Source: Alitta virens (lineage: Eukaryota; Annelida; Polychaeta; Phyllodocida; Nereididae). Taken from it: 64,000 nt of DNA. A model generated the notes under the pieces. That model ran no database searches. It saw only the letters and a list, made by a program, of their open reading frames with translations, and had not been told where the DNA came from. Below are positions 52,797-63,692 of the stretch, one piece after another. The stretch spans positions 10,290,370 to 10,354,369 of the forward strand of contig OW028579.1 of assembly GCA_932294295.1 (NCBI GenBank), in the 5' to 3' direction. How positions within the stretch are numbered: position 1 is the stretch's first letter; each line of letters opens with the position of its first letter. A program made the translations under genes and the position numbers.

Positions 52797-52926
52797 AGAA
52801 TACACAGAATACTGACATGTTTACCAAGGTTAAATAGTGTTACAACTGCACAGTACATAGATTTATCATTAACTTGTTCTATACAAACAATGTTTTGCGT
52901 AAGAGCTCCCATTGATGACTTTATTA

Positions 52927-54731
52927 CAACCTTGAAAGTGTTCGGACAACTTGGCATCAATGACTGTAGAACTATTAATAAAATTAAGTTTACAATACAA
53001 TTTTCCTGATAAAAATTAGGAATCTTTAATAATTATATTTCTGAGGCATGGTGTCAATGTCACACAATATTACACTATCATTCCATTCAAAGGAAACATG
53101 AGCAATTGTACCAAGAAATATTGGCATGACTATCTGAAAGGATTTCTGAAGTGCTATATAATTTTTGTCAAGGTTTGAGCCTAGTGACATAATGTAATTA
53201 TACTTATATCTGTGTCTCAATGCTACATCAAAGCTGATTAAAAAAGCGCCTACAGCAAATTGTGCCTAGCTGATGTTGAATAATGAACTTGTCAACGCGT
53301 GAAACAACTCCATGCAAGATGGCATCTCCATGAGCTGCAAATATTGGAAATGGCTAACTCACAGGATTAGTACGGCTGGACCTTAGAAAGGCTTTTTGGC
53401 CTGGTGAACCATGCTAAACTTTCCAGATATCAATTCAGCACAAGCAGTCTTCAGTGGATGAAAATACTACCTGACAGAAAGATCACAAGCCAATCCCAAC
53501 TAGGCAGAAATTTATATAACACCCTGGACAGCACCCAACTAAGGATCCATGATGAACTGTTATGATCCTGATCAGCCCTATCTGGTGCAAAAATATGGGA
53601 TGTAAAGCCGATCTAAATAATGTCATGTAATACTCTGTAAATAAAGCCAGTATTCATAATTATACATTTAAGGCCTTAAACGCAAGAGAGATCACAAAGG
53701 CCTGAATTCTTGCTTCTGAGGGAGATGTGGCGGCAAGGATGAATGTAATAAATGCATTCATAAATAAACAATGCCATACAGACTATATCACCATACATAT
53801 TGTAAAATCTGTGATAAGTGCATTGATGCAGTGAAGCTAAAAAACCTTAACAGAGTAACATCGGTCTAATCTGCGAGGGACGTTTATTCTTTCCTTGGTC
53901 AAAGCCCACATGTATTTCATTAATCCTAAATTGCAGGGATTGTCAGAGGTAAACATTACAATATTCAGCAATATTTAAATCGAAATTTCCCAAATGCACT
54001 CAACTTCTGTCAAAAAAAGTCTAGTGGAGTAATTCAATTACCACAAAACATGACTTAGTAAATAACAATGTCAACTTTGAAAGAGGGTGCAAAAGGCATT
54101 GCTAGCCTTCTCATCCATCACTACAGCAGCTGGTTATATAAGCTGACTTCAGATCAGTAGTACTTCTCATAAAATTAAGCTCTATGCATCCAAGCTGATG
54201 TTGAAAAGGTTGAACTCACGACGACCTAAAAGCGGACAATATCATAGTGGCCATTTCTTGCCTGCCGATGACCAAAACCATGTTGAAAAACCATTACCAT
54301 AGTTTGGTAATAGTGACCAAGCCAATGGCTGGACCTGACGCAAATTTCATTTTGATATCACTTGTTCAGCCGTTAAGCTGGAATTATTACCCAAAATATC
54401 ACACAGATTTCAAAATGTAACATGCAGGCATACTGTAACCCTTCATTTTAACTTTTCCCATAAGTTTGAAACATGGCACATATAAGCTATCAATTAGGTA
54501 AAGGTTTGCACATTTAAATATCAAGGACATACTGTGCTAGTTAGTTTTAACAGTAACATAACATTTGATCCCATCACTTTTGGAAACATTTCCTAGCTAT
54601 AATTGTGATGTTAATGGCTGCCCTAAGCAGGATTTGACTGCATTGTAATAACTATCAAAACATGAAATTCTACTGATAGTTACAATTTAAAGTGAAAACA
54701 TCTATGGTTGTCCGAACACTTTTAGGCATTG
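52927..54731. mobile_element. Possible non-autonomous Tc1/mariner-like element, ~1.8 kb
   Basis: Inverted ends share AAAGTGTTCGGACAAC (left) and its reverse complement (right), with imperfect similarity out to CAA at the tip. TA dinucleotides flank both ends (52,925-52,926 and 54,732-54,733), the insertion site of Tc1/mariner elements. No transposase reading frame is visible inside, and a SINE-like fragment lies within. Chance pairing of two independent element ends is possible. Confidence 0.4.
53563..53612 (+). mobile_element. Degenerate SINE fragment
   Basis: GATCAGCCCTATCTGGTGC followed by AAAAATATGGGATGTAAAGCC aligns with the TCAGCCC...GGTGCAGAAATACAGGACGTAAAGCC part of the SINE body at 52,738-52,777. 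Confidence 0.45.
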
Positions 54732-55020
54732 TACATACTTCAAGAGAAACTTCATGAATCAATGTTTACAACAACTGGTGGGCTTACATTTTTGTCGCAG
54801 TGAATATCAATTTTGTTTGGTTCTTAAGATTAATTTCTGCATGACAAATATTTGTTAACACATCAGTTCTCATGATGGCTGCATTAAATAAATTCTTAGT
54901 GTGATGCAACCATGCCTTGCCATGCGAGTACTCATGTGAAGAACCATGAATGAAATGCAAGGCATGCCCCATCCCATGAATTGAGAATCTCTGTATTAGA
55001 TAAGCCATTTGACAAACAGA

Positions 55021-55450
55021 TTACTGTGAAATCTTTGCATGGCAAGTAACACCCAAGCATTCGTTTATCACATTTAGTAAACCACCTAAAAAGATAGTGG
55101 GAAGTGGTTTAGCAAAATCTCTGATACAGTTGAGATTTAAAAATGTCACCAGTTCCTCAGCCACAGTGAGAAAATAAACTTCTTCTGGGCTTTCCGTCCA
55201 CTGGAAGTTATTTCCGCTTAGAGATTGAGACACTAATGTATCAACACTGACATGCCTTTCAGGACTGTTGTCTCTGTCTGTGGTGTTGGCCTGAACAACA
55301 ATGTCCTCTTCATTCTTGAATAAAGGAATGACATCTGGATCTGTTTCAAGGCAGAAGTCATGGATGAAAACTCGATCCTCGAGCTGATCAGAAGGAAGTG
55401 GCACACAATTGCGATGAAAGAAAAGGCCACAGCTCCAACATCTTTCACTG
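55021..55450 (-). CDS. 3' exon of a Cys/His zinc-finger-like protein (partial)
   Basis: Read on the minus strand, a strong acceptor (TTTATTTTCAG) at 55,451-55,461 opens an exon encoding SSERCWSCGLFFHRNCV, a C-x2-C-x4-H-x2-C pattern, then an acidic, hydrophilic stretch of about 125 residues to a TGA-type stop at 55,021. The first base completes a serine codon with the upstream exon. Joined to that exon the ligand order is C-x2-C, spacer, C-x2-C-x4-H-x2-C, the layout of PHD/RING-type zinc fingers. The downstream part contains no domain I recognise. Function unknown; a chromatin or ubiquitin/SUMO-related role would be a guess based only on the finger and the neighbouring peptidase. Confidence 0.5.
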
Positions 55451-55565
55451 CTGAAAATAAAAATGTTATGTCTGTGTTTTATAATGCAGTTACAGTGATT
55501 CAGTAAAAATTATATATTACAGAAATTAATATTACTACATTTTCCCTTGTGCCATTAATTCATAC

Positions 55566-55724
55566 CTGTCAGATATTGCTGTCACAGGCCAGTGACATGC
55601 ACAGCATATAGCCTCATTAGATGATGCCAAGGGATTGGTACTCCTCTGAAAGATAAGGTGGCTGCAATTGTAATTCCTTAAACAAGTCATTGATATGCTC
55701 CACAGCTTCATCACAAATGATGCA
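55566..55724 (-). pseudogene. Upstream exon(s) of the zinc-finger-like gene, apparent frameshift
   Basis: The 3' end has an excellent donor (CTGACAG then GTATGA), leaving a 115-bp intron at 55,451-55,565 that keeps phase with the next exon. In that frame the exon encodes NEAICCACHWPVTAISD. Just upstream, in a different frame and stopping at a TAA near 55,612, lies CIICDEAVEHINDLF and further protein-like sequence, also with a C-x2-C pair. Either one base change broke a single exon, or a separate acceptor (TTATCTTTCAG before 55,645) starts the second frame and the first segment belongs to something else. Confidence 0.4.
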
Positions 55725-55873
55725 CTAACTGCACCCAGGATAGCAAATCCAGACATAATAATCTTCGTACTTCACGATTTATTTTTTCTTTCTAATTTAT
55801 GCTGTCTATTGCCCCTCGACTTAAACTTTAAGTTACAAATGTATACATAAAAATGATTATATGATTCTCGGAT

Positions 55874-56170
55874 CAGGGTATCCACTCAATTTTGAAAACA
55901 AAATTCCCTGTATTTTGCCCTGATTTTCCCTGTTTCACTAGATATTTTCCCCCTAGGTAATTATACCCAATAGCTGTACTTTCAACACCAAAATACCACT
56001 AAGTTTAGTGTAATCATTAAATCAACAGAGTCCATTTCAACCTATGAAACTTAATATCTACAATAAGCCTATATGACAAAATTCCCAGTTTTTTCCCTGA
56101 ATTCACAACCTAACATTAAGGGAATTTTTTTTACAATTTTCCCTGTTTTCTCTGTCCACTGGATACCCAG
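55874..56170. mobile_element. Small DNA-transposon-like element, 297 bp
   Basis: Begins CAGGGTATCCACTC and ends GGATACCCAG, so the ends are inverted GGGTATCCA repeats; the inner flanks (AAAATTCCCTG, TTTCCCTG) recur in the same orientation at both ends. TCGGAT is directly repeated at both flanks (55,868-55,873 and 56,171-56,176), a likely target duplication. No coding capacity. Confidence 0.55.
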
Positions 56171-56315
56171 TCGGATGGCTGAGACAACCTCCAACTTGCA
56201 GGCTGAGACAATAACAAAAACAAGCATCCACTCACCTTCGGCTTTTTCTTGACATGTCGTAGGTCGTATTGTCCACTTTTAGGTCGTCATGAGTTCACAA
56301 CCCTCAGTATTTGGT

Positions 56316-57091
56316 TCAGGAGGCTCTCATGAGGGAGTTGGTCGTCATGATGATGGAATAATTTCCAAGGACTTTACGAAGATGGTGTAGCAGATGTTGC
56401 GCAGCTTCGACGTTCATGATGTTTAGCCTTGGATACATAGCCAGCAGTCCATATACGATAGAAAAACATCCACAATCAGGAGCAGAACCTTGTTTAAGTG
56501 TAAGGGTTCGCTTCTTCTTTCGAAATGACTCCACATTTTTAATTCCTAGATGATCCAAGTATGGAGAAATATATTGCTTTATGGCACTGTTTCGTTTGCC
56601 ACCAAGGGAATCATATTCCGTGTACATCTTGTCAGGTACATTAACAACAGCCAAAAACCAGTGTCCTGGAACATGAACTGGAAATACGTAGGTGTCAAAT
56701 ATATGATCATGGACAGTAAATATTTTCTTGGAGGGTTGGAACTTTCCACTGATGAAGTCCAAGAATATATAAGCTGGCAACACAAAAGAAGTGGGTGAAT
56801 CCTTTTTTAATTTGGTAAGAGCAAAATCGATGATGATGTCATTCAGGCATTCACCTTCCTTTAAGGTCAAAACATCATGGATTCTCAACACCAGATCGCC
56901 CTCAGAAGCAAGAATTGATGATTTTTCCGTTTTTGCAGACACAAAATCTAAGAAACTTTCAAAATCTTTTGGTAAATCTGGTTTACTGAAGTCTATATTT
57001 ACAGAATCTCCCGAACAGTTCAGGTCTATGACCGGTTCTTCATATTGCATTTCATCAGCACTAGCGGAGCTGTCAACATCATTTGCATGAC
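56316..57091 (-). CDS. Ulp1/SENP-type (C48) cysteine peptidase, catalytic exon
   Basis: The exon encodes about 258 residues to a TGA stop. After an acidic N-terminal part comes the family fold: ECLNDIIIDFALTKL (the Ulp1 substrate-cleft helix, usually WLND), then VPGHWFLAVVN with the catalytic His, YDSLGG with the catalytic Asp, LKQGSAPDCGCF with the oxyanion Gln and nucleophile Cys, and a helical C-terminus. All four key residues are present, so it looks capable of activity. C48 peptidases process SUMO/NEDD8-like modifiers or remove them from targets, usually at the nuclear pore or in the nucleus; many invertebrate copies instead ride in transposons. Two acceptors are possible at the 5' end: TTATTGCAG (exon from 57,091) or GTTGACAG (exon from 57,069), with different phases. 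Which gene family member it is cannot be told. Confidence 0.8.
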
Positions 57092-57626
57092 CTGCAATAA
57101 CATGAAGATAAATCAAAATTAACATATGCAGTTCCAACTGGTGAATTAGCTAGTGAATCAATGATAGCAAGAAATTGGTATTTGCAATTGATTATCAGAT
57201 GAACCAACGATGATGGAATTGTCAGCCAATTTTGTATAGATAAAATACATCAACACTAGTTTTTCCATTCATCACTCGCGAGTATTGATGCTTCGCAGGC
57301 CAGGAATCATGCCACAACGGTCAAAATAAAGCTAAGACCTTTTTGCTTAATAATCGTTCTTGCAAAACCCTAGCAGTTTAACCATAAATGTGTAACTCAA
57401 AATTTTCTATCGATCAGCTTATTGAAGACGACACTCACAATAGAGTATAATCATTATTCCACCAACCCTAGTTCAAACTTCACTTAAAGCTGGATAGTCA
57501 AATGATTTTGTAGCACTGAAAAAGCTATCCAAATGAAAAAAAATGCTTTCAACTGATGAACCGGCAAATTAAACAGTTGCCCTAAGATTAATGATGCTGT
57601 AGTATTAACTTAAAACCAACACTCAC

Positions 57627-57732
57627 CACTTGTTCCATGTATTTTCTTGAACACTTTTTGGTACACGGAGTTGTCCCTCAATGTCCGCCATAAGGTCATT
57701 ATTATATCTCATTTGCCTCGGACATACACCAT
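57627..57732 (-). CDS. Candidate upstream exon of the C48 peptidase gene
   Basis: Bounded on the minus strand by an acceptor (CTCGTTTTCAG) and a consensus donor (GTGAGT at 57,621-57,626). Two readings are open. From an ATG at 57,699 it encodes 24 residues beginning MTLWRTLRDNS and joins the 57,091 acceptor in phase, giving a 282-residue peptidase. Alternatively, entered in phase from the zinc-finger exon at 59,091-59,208, it encodes GVCPRQMRYNNDLMADIEGQ and onward, and joins the 57,069 acceptor in phase, giving a larger multi-exon protein. Sequence alone does not decide; the second is attractive because three consecutive phases agree. Confidence 0.5.
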
Positions 57733-58215
57733 CTGAAAACGAGACTATGCTTCTGTAAAAAGTCATCCTAAATGACTATATTTCATAATATAACATTGTG
57801 AAGTGTCTTAAACCTACAGTGAATATGACAAACATACTTCGAAAAGGTTGCAATTAAGTCACTTCACACACAGGCTGACAATAAATACGGCTAATGCAGG
57901 GATCTCTCCCAACTTAGAAAATGATTAGCCACTGTTGGATAGATTGTACAGTAAACGGTCATCTGAAAATTTGCCACAAATGATAAATACGAAATTAGAT
58001 TAGCCACATGGCTATTAGATTAGCATAATGCTATGTGGCTACTGCTAGCAAGAACCTTGCTAATGAATTGAAGCAGACTTGCATCTCACGTGAGGTACTA
58101 TGAGCTTTAGCAGTTAACTGTAACTATAATGAATTTCTTTTATTGACAAAACAGAAGGTCAATACACACCTATGTGTCAAACTAAACTACAAGTACTACA
58201 TCTACACATTATTAT

Positions 58216-58248
<33 letters not shown>

Positions 58249-59090
58249 ACATTATTTTAAAAACATTCAACTTCTAAAAGGTATGAGCACCATGTTGCCA
58301 ATAATCAAAATGATAATACACAAATATATAGATATAGTATGACTACAGCACCATTATGTTGGTAAGCACCATGTTAAGCAATCTGTAAATGTTTACTATA
58401 AATTTTATATTATAACATTATTTTTGCCAACAAGCAACAAAGACAAATGTGGGATTTGATATTTTATTGAAGTTGCAAGCATTTACAAAATGGTAGATGT
58501 TTGAACATGAGTATTTGATTTAAAATATATAATCCCAATAGAGATTTAGTTCAAGAGTAATACTATGTAACAAAAATGTAGGACTAGTGAAGACTAGGTA
58601 TTGACTACAACAATCCAGATAAATGATGAGAGCATAATCTACAAGAGTAATACAAGCAAAATAATGGATTTAGATCGGAGTTATAAACATTTGTATAAAC
58701 ATTAGCGAGCTATACATGACATGTAAAGAATGTAAGCAATTGGCATATAGTAATGCTACAAAACATGAGGATATAAATTTGTTTAGAGTTCATGGATAGA
58801 TGTTGGGAAACCCTCGAAGAGCGCCAGTCAGGGAATGCAGGGAGGGAAGGGAGGGAAATATTTGTAATTATTAAAGTTGGTGGAGGAAGAGTTCTATTGT
58901 TAAACTCAGGAATCTATTAATTGATTTATAAAAGACAACACTGTAAGGTAGTTGCTATCCAAAAATGCACGGTATAGCACAAAGGATACTAGAAATATAT
59001 GATGCACAATGTGAAAGCACAAGTGACAAAGACCAAGCAACAAGTAGGAGTAAGTACATGTTCCAGTATGTAACTTACTGCCACACTCAC
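57733..59090. other. AT-rich region, probable intron
   Basis: No open frame of note. It holds an (AT)13 microsatellite and a purine-rich GGGAGGGAAGGGAGGG stretch near 58,838-58,856. If the zinc-finger exon and peptidase are one gene, this is its intron. Confidence 0.5.
58216..58241. repeat. (AT)n microsatellite
   Basis: About 13 uninterrupted AT dinucleotides. A shorter (TA)n lies at 62,867-62,880. Confidence 0.9.
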
Positions 59091-59208
59091 CTTCCATTAC
59101 CAAGTTACAAGCATTCTCCCAATGACGTTGGTAATGCGACTTCGAGTCATTAAAAGTTCCATCACAAACAAAACAACAGCCATCTTCCATTACTTCAGTG
59201 AACTGCAC
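59091..59208 (-). CDS. Candidate zinc-finger exon
   Basis: Ends in a perfect donor (GAAG then GTGAGT). It encodes VQFTEVMEDG and then CCFVCDGTFNDSKSHYQRHW followed by ENAC: a C-x2-C pair, two His spaced by four residues and a further Cys, a small zinc-finger-like module. The 5' border is the less certain ACACAGAG acceptor, which gives phase 0; the exon leaves in phase 1, matching the acceptor at 57,732. No known family was recognised. Confidence 0.45.
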
Positions 59209-59388
59209 CTCTGTGTAGGTTTTCCAGATTTTCTGAATATAATAACTCATCATGAACATTTCATTACAAAAGGTCTTTACTGAATGTGGCTAGATTTTCT
59301 GTGGCAATTACATTTTGGGTTAGGACTAGTTGATTTGGCATAGTGCCATAAAGTGCCAAGTCTGAATTTTAAGAAGCATTCGTAATAC

Positions 59389-59565
59389 TTCCATGAAGAC
59401 AAAAAGGCACTGAATTTCAAGATTGAAGAATGTTTCTTCAGCAACTTCAGTCAGTGTCAACGCTGAAATATGTCTGACCTCTGTATTAGCTGCATCATCA
59501 GTACTTGACTTCGCTCCACTGTTACTACTTGATTCCGGGGCATACATCGGGAAATACCAGGGCAC
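59389..59565 (-). CDS. Candidate upstream exon, unknown protein
   Basis: Opens with a very strong acceptor (CCTTTTTTTCCCCAG) and reads VPWYFPMYAPESSSNSGAKS, a Ser/Asp-rich stretch, then SALTLTEVAEETFFNLEIQ in one frame for 59 codons. The donor is uncertain: GTATTA after 59,389, or GTCAGA after an AATACAGAG near 59,479; both leave phase 0, compatible with the zinc-finger exon. The upstream exon and start codon were not found. Confidence 0.35.
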
Positions 59566-59768
59566 CTGGGGAAAAAAAGGTTTAGGTAGGGATTTATTAC
59601 AATATGTACCATACAAAGCAGACTTATCTAATAAATAATGTAATAATTTGTTATTTTCTTCATCCACAGGGCATCTCTGTTTAGCAATAAATCCATGCTC
59701 AGACCCATAGTGATGTCAGATTCTAACCCCAAATCAACGTCAGTTCCTGACCCCAATTTAACCCCCAG

Positions 59769-60134
59769 GTGTACAAGCATGCCCCTGTTGCATTTTTTGG
59801 TAGAAATGTGATTAGAATCCCGCCATATACAGTGAGGCTACAGTTACATGGACACCTTTGTCAGGGCCTAAAATGTCCAGATGAATGTGGTATCCTTCTT
59901 AAACTGAAGCAGAAAATGTACTTCTCAGGTTTGGTTCTGCATGGCCTCAATGACCATGCATTCATCCAGATTAAGTGTGGCCTCACTGTATTAACAAAAG
60001 AATCCAAAGAATTTCTGAAACAAATCACAACATGTAAATGCAAGTTGAAATCATTTATTCGTAAACATAACATAATATTTAATGCTTCTAACAAAATATA
60101 TATCACTTCTGTTTTCTATATGGAGCATATTTAA
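59769..60134 (+). CDS. Open frame of uncertain status, 121 codons
   Basis: An ATG-to-stop frame containing VRLQLHGHLCQGLKCPDECG and a lysine-rich middle. No domain recognised, no flanking splice signals worth naming, and the opposite strand is also partly open. Listed because it is the longest frame on the right side of the window apart from the peptidase. Confidence 0.15.
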   Translation: MYKHAPVAFFGRNVIRIPPYTVRLQLHGHLCQGLKCPDECGILLKLKQKMYFSGLVLHGLNDHAFIQIKCGLTVLTKESKEFLKQITTCKCKLKSFIRKHNIIFNASNKIYITSVFYMEHI

Positions 60135-61700
60135 ATTTTTCAAGCATTTTCCAATCTCCTCAATGATTTTGGACTCTGTGGAGTTCGGCTGAGACTGTCA
60201 GATCGCATCTGAAACCAAAATTAGTTAATTTAATAAAGACATATGTGTCCACAAAAAGACATATGTACCTGGCAATATGCAAAGAAATTTACACATGTTC
60301 ATTAAACCTTGGACTAAACCCCTGTTTAGTCCAAGATTAAACACCCTCCACTCCCACCAAGTGGCACACATGTGTTTGCCACCCCAACTTTAGACCCCTA
60401 GCTGCAAGAGAAATGTATTGCCTAAAAGGTCAAGCTGTTGGTCTGCTGCAATGTGTGTTGTAAGAGTGACATAATCCAACTGTTTTACAGTATAGTGTGG
60501 CAGACAACTAATACTTATTGTCATTTTTTTTAGATACCCTGTTAGATTATGCTTTCTTAGATATACATATATGTATATACCAATGTTTTATAGATACGAA
60601 ATGTACAAATAGGCCCAATTTAAATGCATTGACAATTAGACAAACAAAGCATTGTTATTATTGGTGCACTTAAAAAAAACTTCAATATCACAAATAAATA
60701 AGGAAATAACATCTGTATAATACTAACTATTCTTGATTTGTTTGTACATAGAGACACCAGAGCTCCATGGTTTGTAAAAATAGGCCTAATTAAATGTGTA
60801 CTCATGTGCTAACTGAAACATATGTACATAGATCTATAAATGGAGCTAAATGGGCAATGCTATATCTATATTATTCACTCATTATATATAGCATATGATA
60901 TCATATAGGCCTACTTCAAAGATAAAATCTAACAATTTGATATTAAAAAAGTCTTACCGTTTCTTTATGGATCAAAAGGAAAAGTGTGATTCTCTGTCTC
61001 AGAAGCTGGCTCTCATGCAGTTCCATGCTAAGTCCCGTTGAAATGCGCGGGAAGAATGCATGCAGTGGTCACATGGATAATAAAACTTGGCCCTTCTGGA
61101 ATTTGTATCCTGCTTCAAAGGCCGAAATCTTTGACACATGTGCACCCACAGAGTTTAACACTAGCTAATCCTGTATATATGTGAACACATTAATATAATT
61201 TCTTGTATTGTAATGTAATGAGACAATCAGGAAAATCTATGGCAGATCTCAAGATTAATTAAAACATTATAATTATTTTCTATATTAAATTTTGTTGACC
61301 AATATTTTATTTGTTCATTAATTGAGATATAATATAGTACATTTGAAAATAGCATGCACATGTGTGCATGGATAGTTGATCTTTAAATATTGATTAAAGT
61401 AAAAATTAAAAACAATACATTGCTTTGTACCTTTCGCCTCTGGCTCAAATAGCACAGGTCTGTGAGTCTTTTAATATGTTGTCCTGTATTTTAGGATAGT
61501 TTCCTAGCTAATTCTGTAATCATGCATTCCATAATGAGAGATATAATAATTATGTGAGCTAATCATTGACATGTTTCTGTCTTGTATGTGAACACATTGT
61601 GTTCGTTTCAACCCCTGTAAAGTAATCACAAGTAATTAATTTCACATGTGGTATATCTGATGTTTAATTAATTATGAAATTAAAATGCTGATGCTGTGTT
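60135..61700. other. AT-rich DNA with one strong hairpin
   Basis: No convincing gene. A perfect 12-bp inverted repeat (CTTGGACTAAAC, loop CCCT, GTTTAGTCCAAG) lies at 60,308-60,335. Confidence 0.5.
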
Positions 61701-62060
61701 GAAGTTAAAATCTGACATCAAGTAGACGTTAGAAAAGGCAATGACTGACTAGAATATAACCTCAGATAGACGTTGGATTTTAACTTCAGTTGGAAGTCCG
61801 ATTTTGACTTCACATAGACATTAATCTGAAGTTATATTTCTGACATTGGATATGGGTTGAAATCTGACGTCAGTATGACGTTGAGGAGTGGTCAGTCAAT
61901 GAACTAACCATAAAACAACGTCAGTGTAACATCAGAATCTGACTTCAGTTTGAGGTCATATTCTAACGTCACATAGACGTTATATTTAAGTCAAAGTCAG
62001 TCATGACCAAAGCTGACACAAATACAACGTTATCATAACGTCAGAATGCCCACTGGGTCA
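61701..62060. mobile_element. Palindromic GACGTT-rich element ending in CCCACTGGG
   Basis: The motif GACGTT or its complement AACGTC, and near variants, recurs roughly every 20-30 bp. The left half (ATGACTGACTAGAATATAAC) and the reverse complement of the right half (ATGACTGACTTTGAC then ATATAACGTC) form long imperfect inverted arms around a centre near 61,890. The right end is GCCCACTGGGT, a terminus I associate with DNA-transposon-derived repeats of cnidarians, fish and other animals; the left end is not preserved. Confidence 0.5.
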
Positions 62061-63692
62061 GATGTACAAATGAGGGAACTAGACCCTCTGGACACATTTT
62101 TATGCATGCTGATTGCAACCATTAGGTGACGCTTATTTGGTCTTCAGCTACTGAGATCATTCTCCAGGCATTTTTAAGGATCCATCAGTCAAAAATTAAT
62201 TTCATGTGAAATAACATAGCGACTTTTCGTTTTTCTGTCAACCAATCGCTCACCATATTGGCATGTCTGAGAAGTTGTATTTGATGTCACCTGAAGTAGC
62301 AGTTAATTAAAAAAGAACACCCTTGAGAGTGACCACTCTGTCGATTATTATAACTGTTAGTCATCGCTTTTTACCACACTTGCTTTTCATGTTAGCGTTG
62401 ATTTTTTTTTATCTTAGTGTTACTAAATCGTGCACTTACAACTTTCTATGTGCATTTCCACTAAAATTGAACTTCAAAACAAAATTTTTTATGTCACATT
62501 TGGTCAGATGCTTCTCAATATCTTCTGTTACCCAATGCTGAACTGCATAAAAAAAATTTTCATATAAATGTAAATGATATATATATATTTGCTATTATTC
62601 TGAGTAACGTCTTAAAATGGTTTTCATTCCAGTTTCCATTCTGAATTTTCAATGGGAGCCATTAATTTTGTATTGGCACATCTCAACATTCAGTGGAAGG
62701 GTCCACGGGAATTGAAATATTCAGGCCTCTTATAAATACCTGCACTTAAGCATAATTATATAATGAACAATGCCACAAGAAATTAAGAGACTAAAACTTC
62801 AGGAGCTTGCATGGCCGTTACATCTTGTTATTGTCTTATAGAATTGGTAAACGTTACATTATTGTTATATATATATATATTCTTTATCGACTTCTGCATA
62901 TCAATACGATACATCAGTCATGAAATGTTAGTCGTATATAAATGAGAATGCTACACATTACCGTTGAATTTCTGTACCCACAACACCTCACTCCCACACT
63001 GGACACTCCATTAATAGAGATTATCAGTAAATCACTGAAAGGAAAAATAGCATAAATAAGTTTAACAACTGTTTCAAATAATTATCTAGTTTGCAGATAA
63101 GACTGATGAGACAGAATGCCCAAATGGGAATTATCTCAAAATTTAATAAGGTTGTGGGAGCCAATTTATTTTACCAAAAGCCTTCCGTATTGCACTACGC
63201 AATCTAAAAACGAAACAAGTGCTGCCTGTTTAGGTTAGCCAAAAATAAAAATTAAAAATTGTAAAATGGCAAACTGAAGCAGTTAGAATTAGCATTTATG
63301 AAAAAAAAAAAGAAAACATAAAACCACATTTCAAACAAAGATAATCAGAAAAGTAACATTGTTAAACATGGAACTATAGAACACATTTCTTAACTTCTAA
63401 TGTGAACATTTTGAAGTACCTCCCATTCAACAGCTTGTGAAAATGTGTGTCCTGAGAAAATACACAATATATATGTCCAGAGTATATTCAGAAGTACCAG
63501 ACTAGGAGCACACACCCAATGTTTGAGGCACTATACCATAACTCAATAAGAAGCATTCCACCAAACTAATTTCTAAAAGACAGGGCTACTTTGAACACGA
63601 TGGTCCTACCTTGAAAACTTTTAAAAAATTCATATTTCATAAATGTAGACAGTTTCACAAATTACGCTAGGATTCTTAAAAAATGTATTGAA
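62061..63692. other. AT-rich DNA, nothing recognised
   Basis: Short frames only; a (TA)n tract at 62,867-62,880 and an A-rich tract near 63,301 are the only low-complexity features. Confidence 0.55.

Noticed and set aside
52739..53009. Two overlapping open frames (107 codons plus strand, 73 codons minus strand)
   Set aside because: They overlap the SINE body and its (CCA)n tail; the His-rich and Trp-rich runs are translations of that tail.
56550..57090. Plus-strand frames opposite the peptidase (82 and 99 codons)
   Set aside because: Antisense shadows of the C48 catalytic exon; the minus-strand frame carries all family motifs.
59861..60106. Minus-strand frame of 81 codons opposite the 59,769-60,134 plus frame
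   Set aside because: No domain, no splice signals and strongly biased composition; at most one of the two strands could be coding and neither is convincing.
60986..61168. Plus-strand frame of 60 codons containing HMDNKTWPFWNLYPASKAE
   Set aside because: No recognised domain, no supporting splice sites and too short to call.
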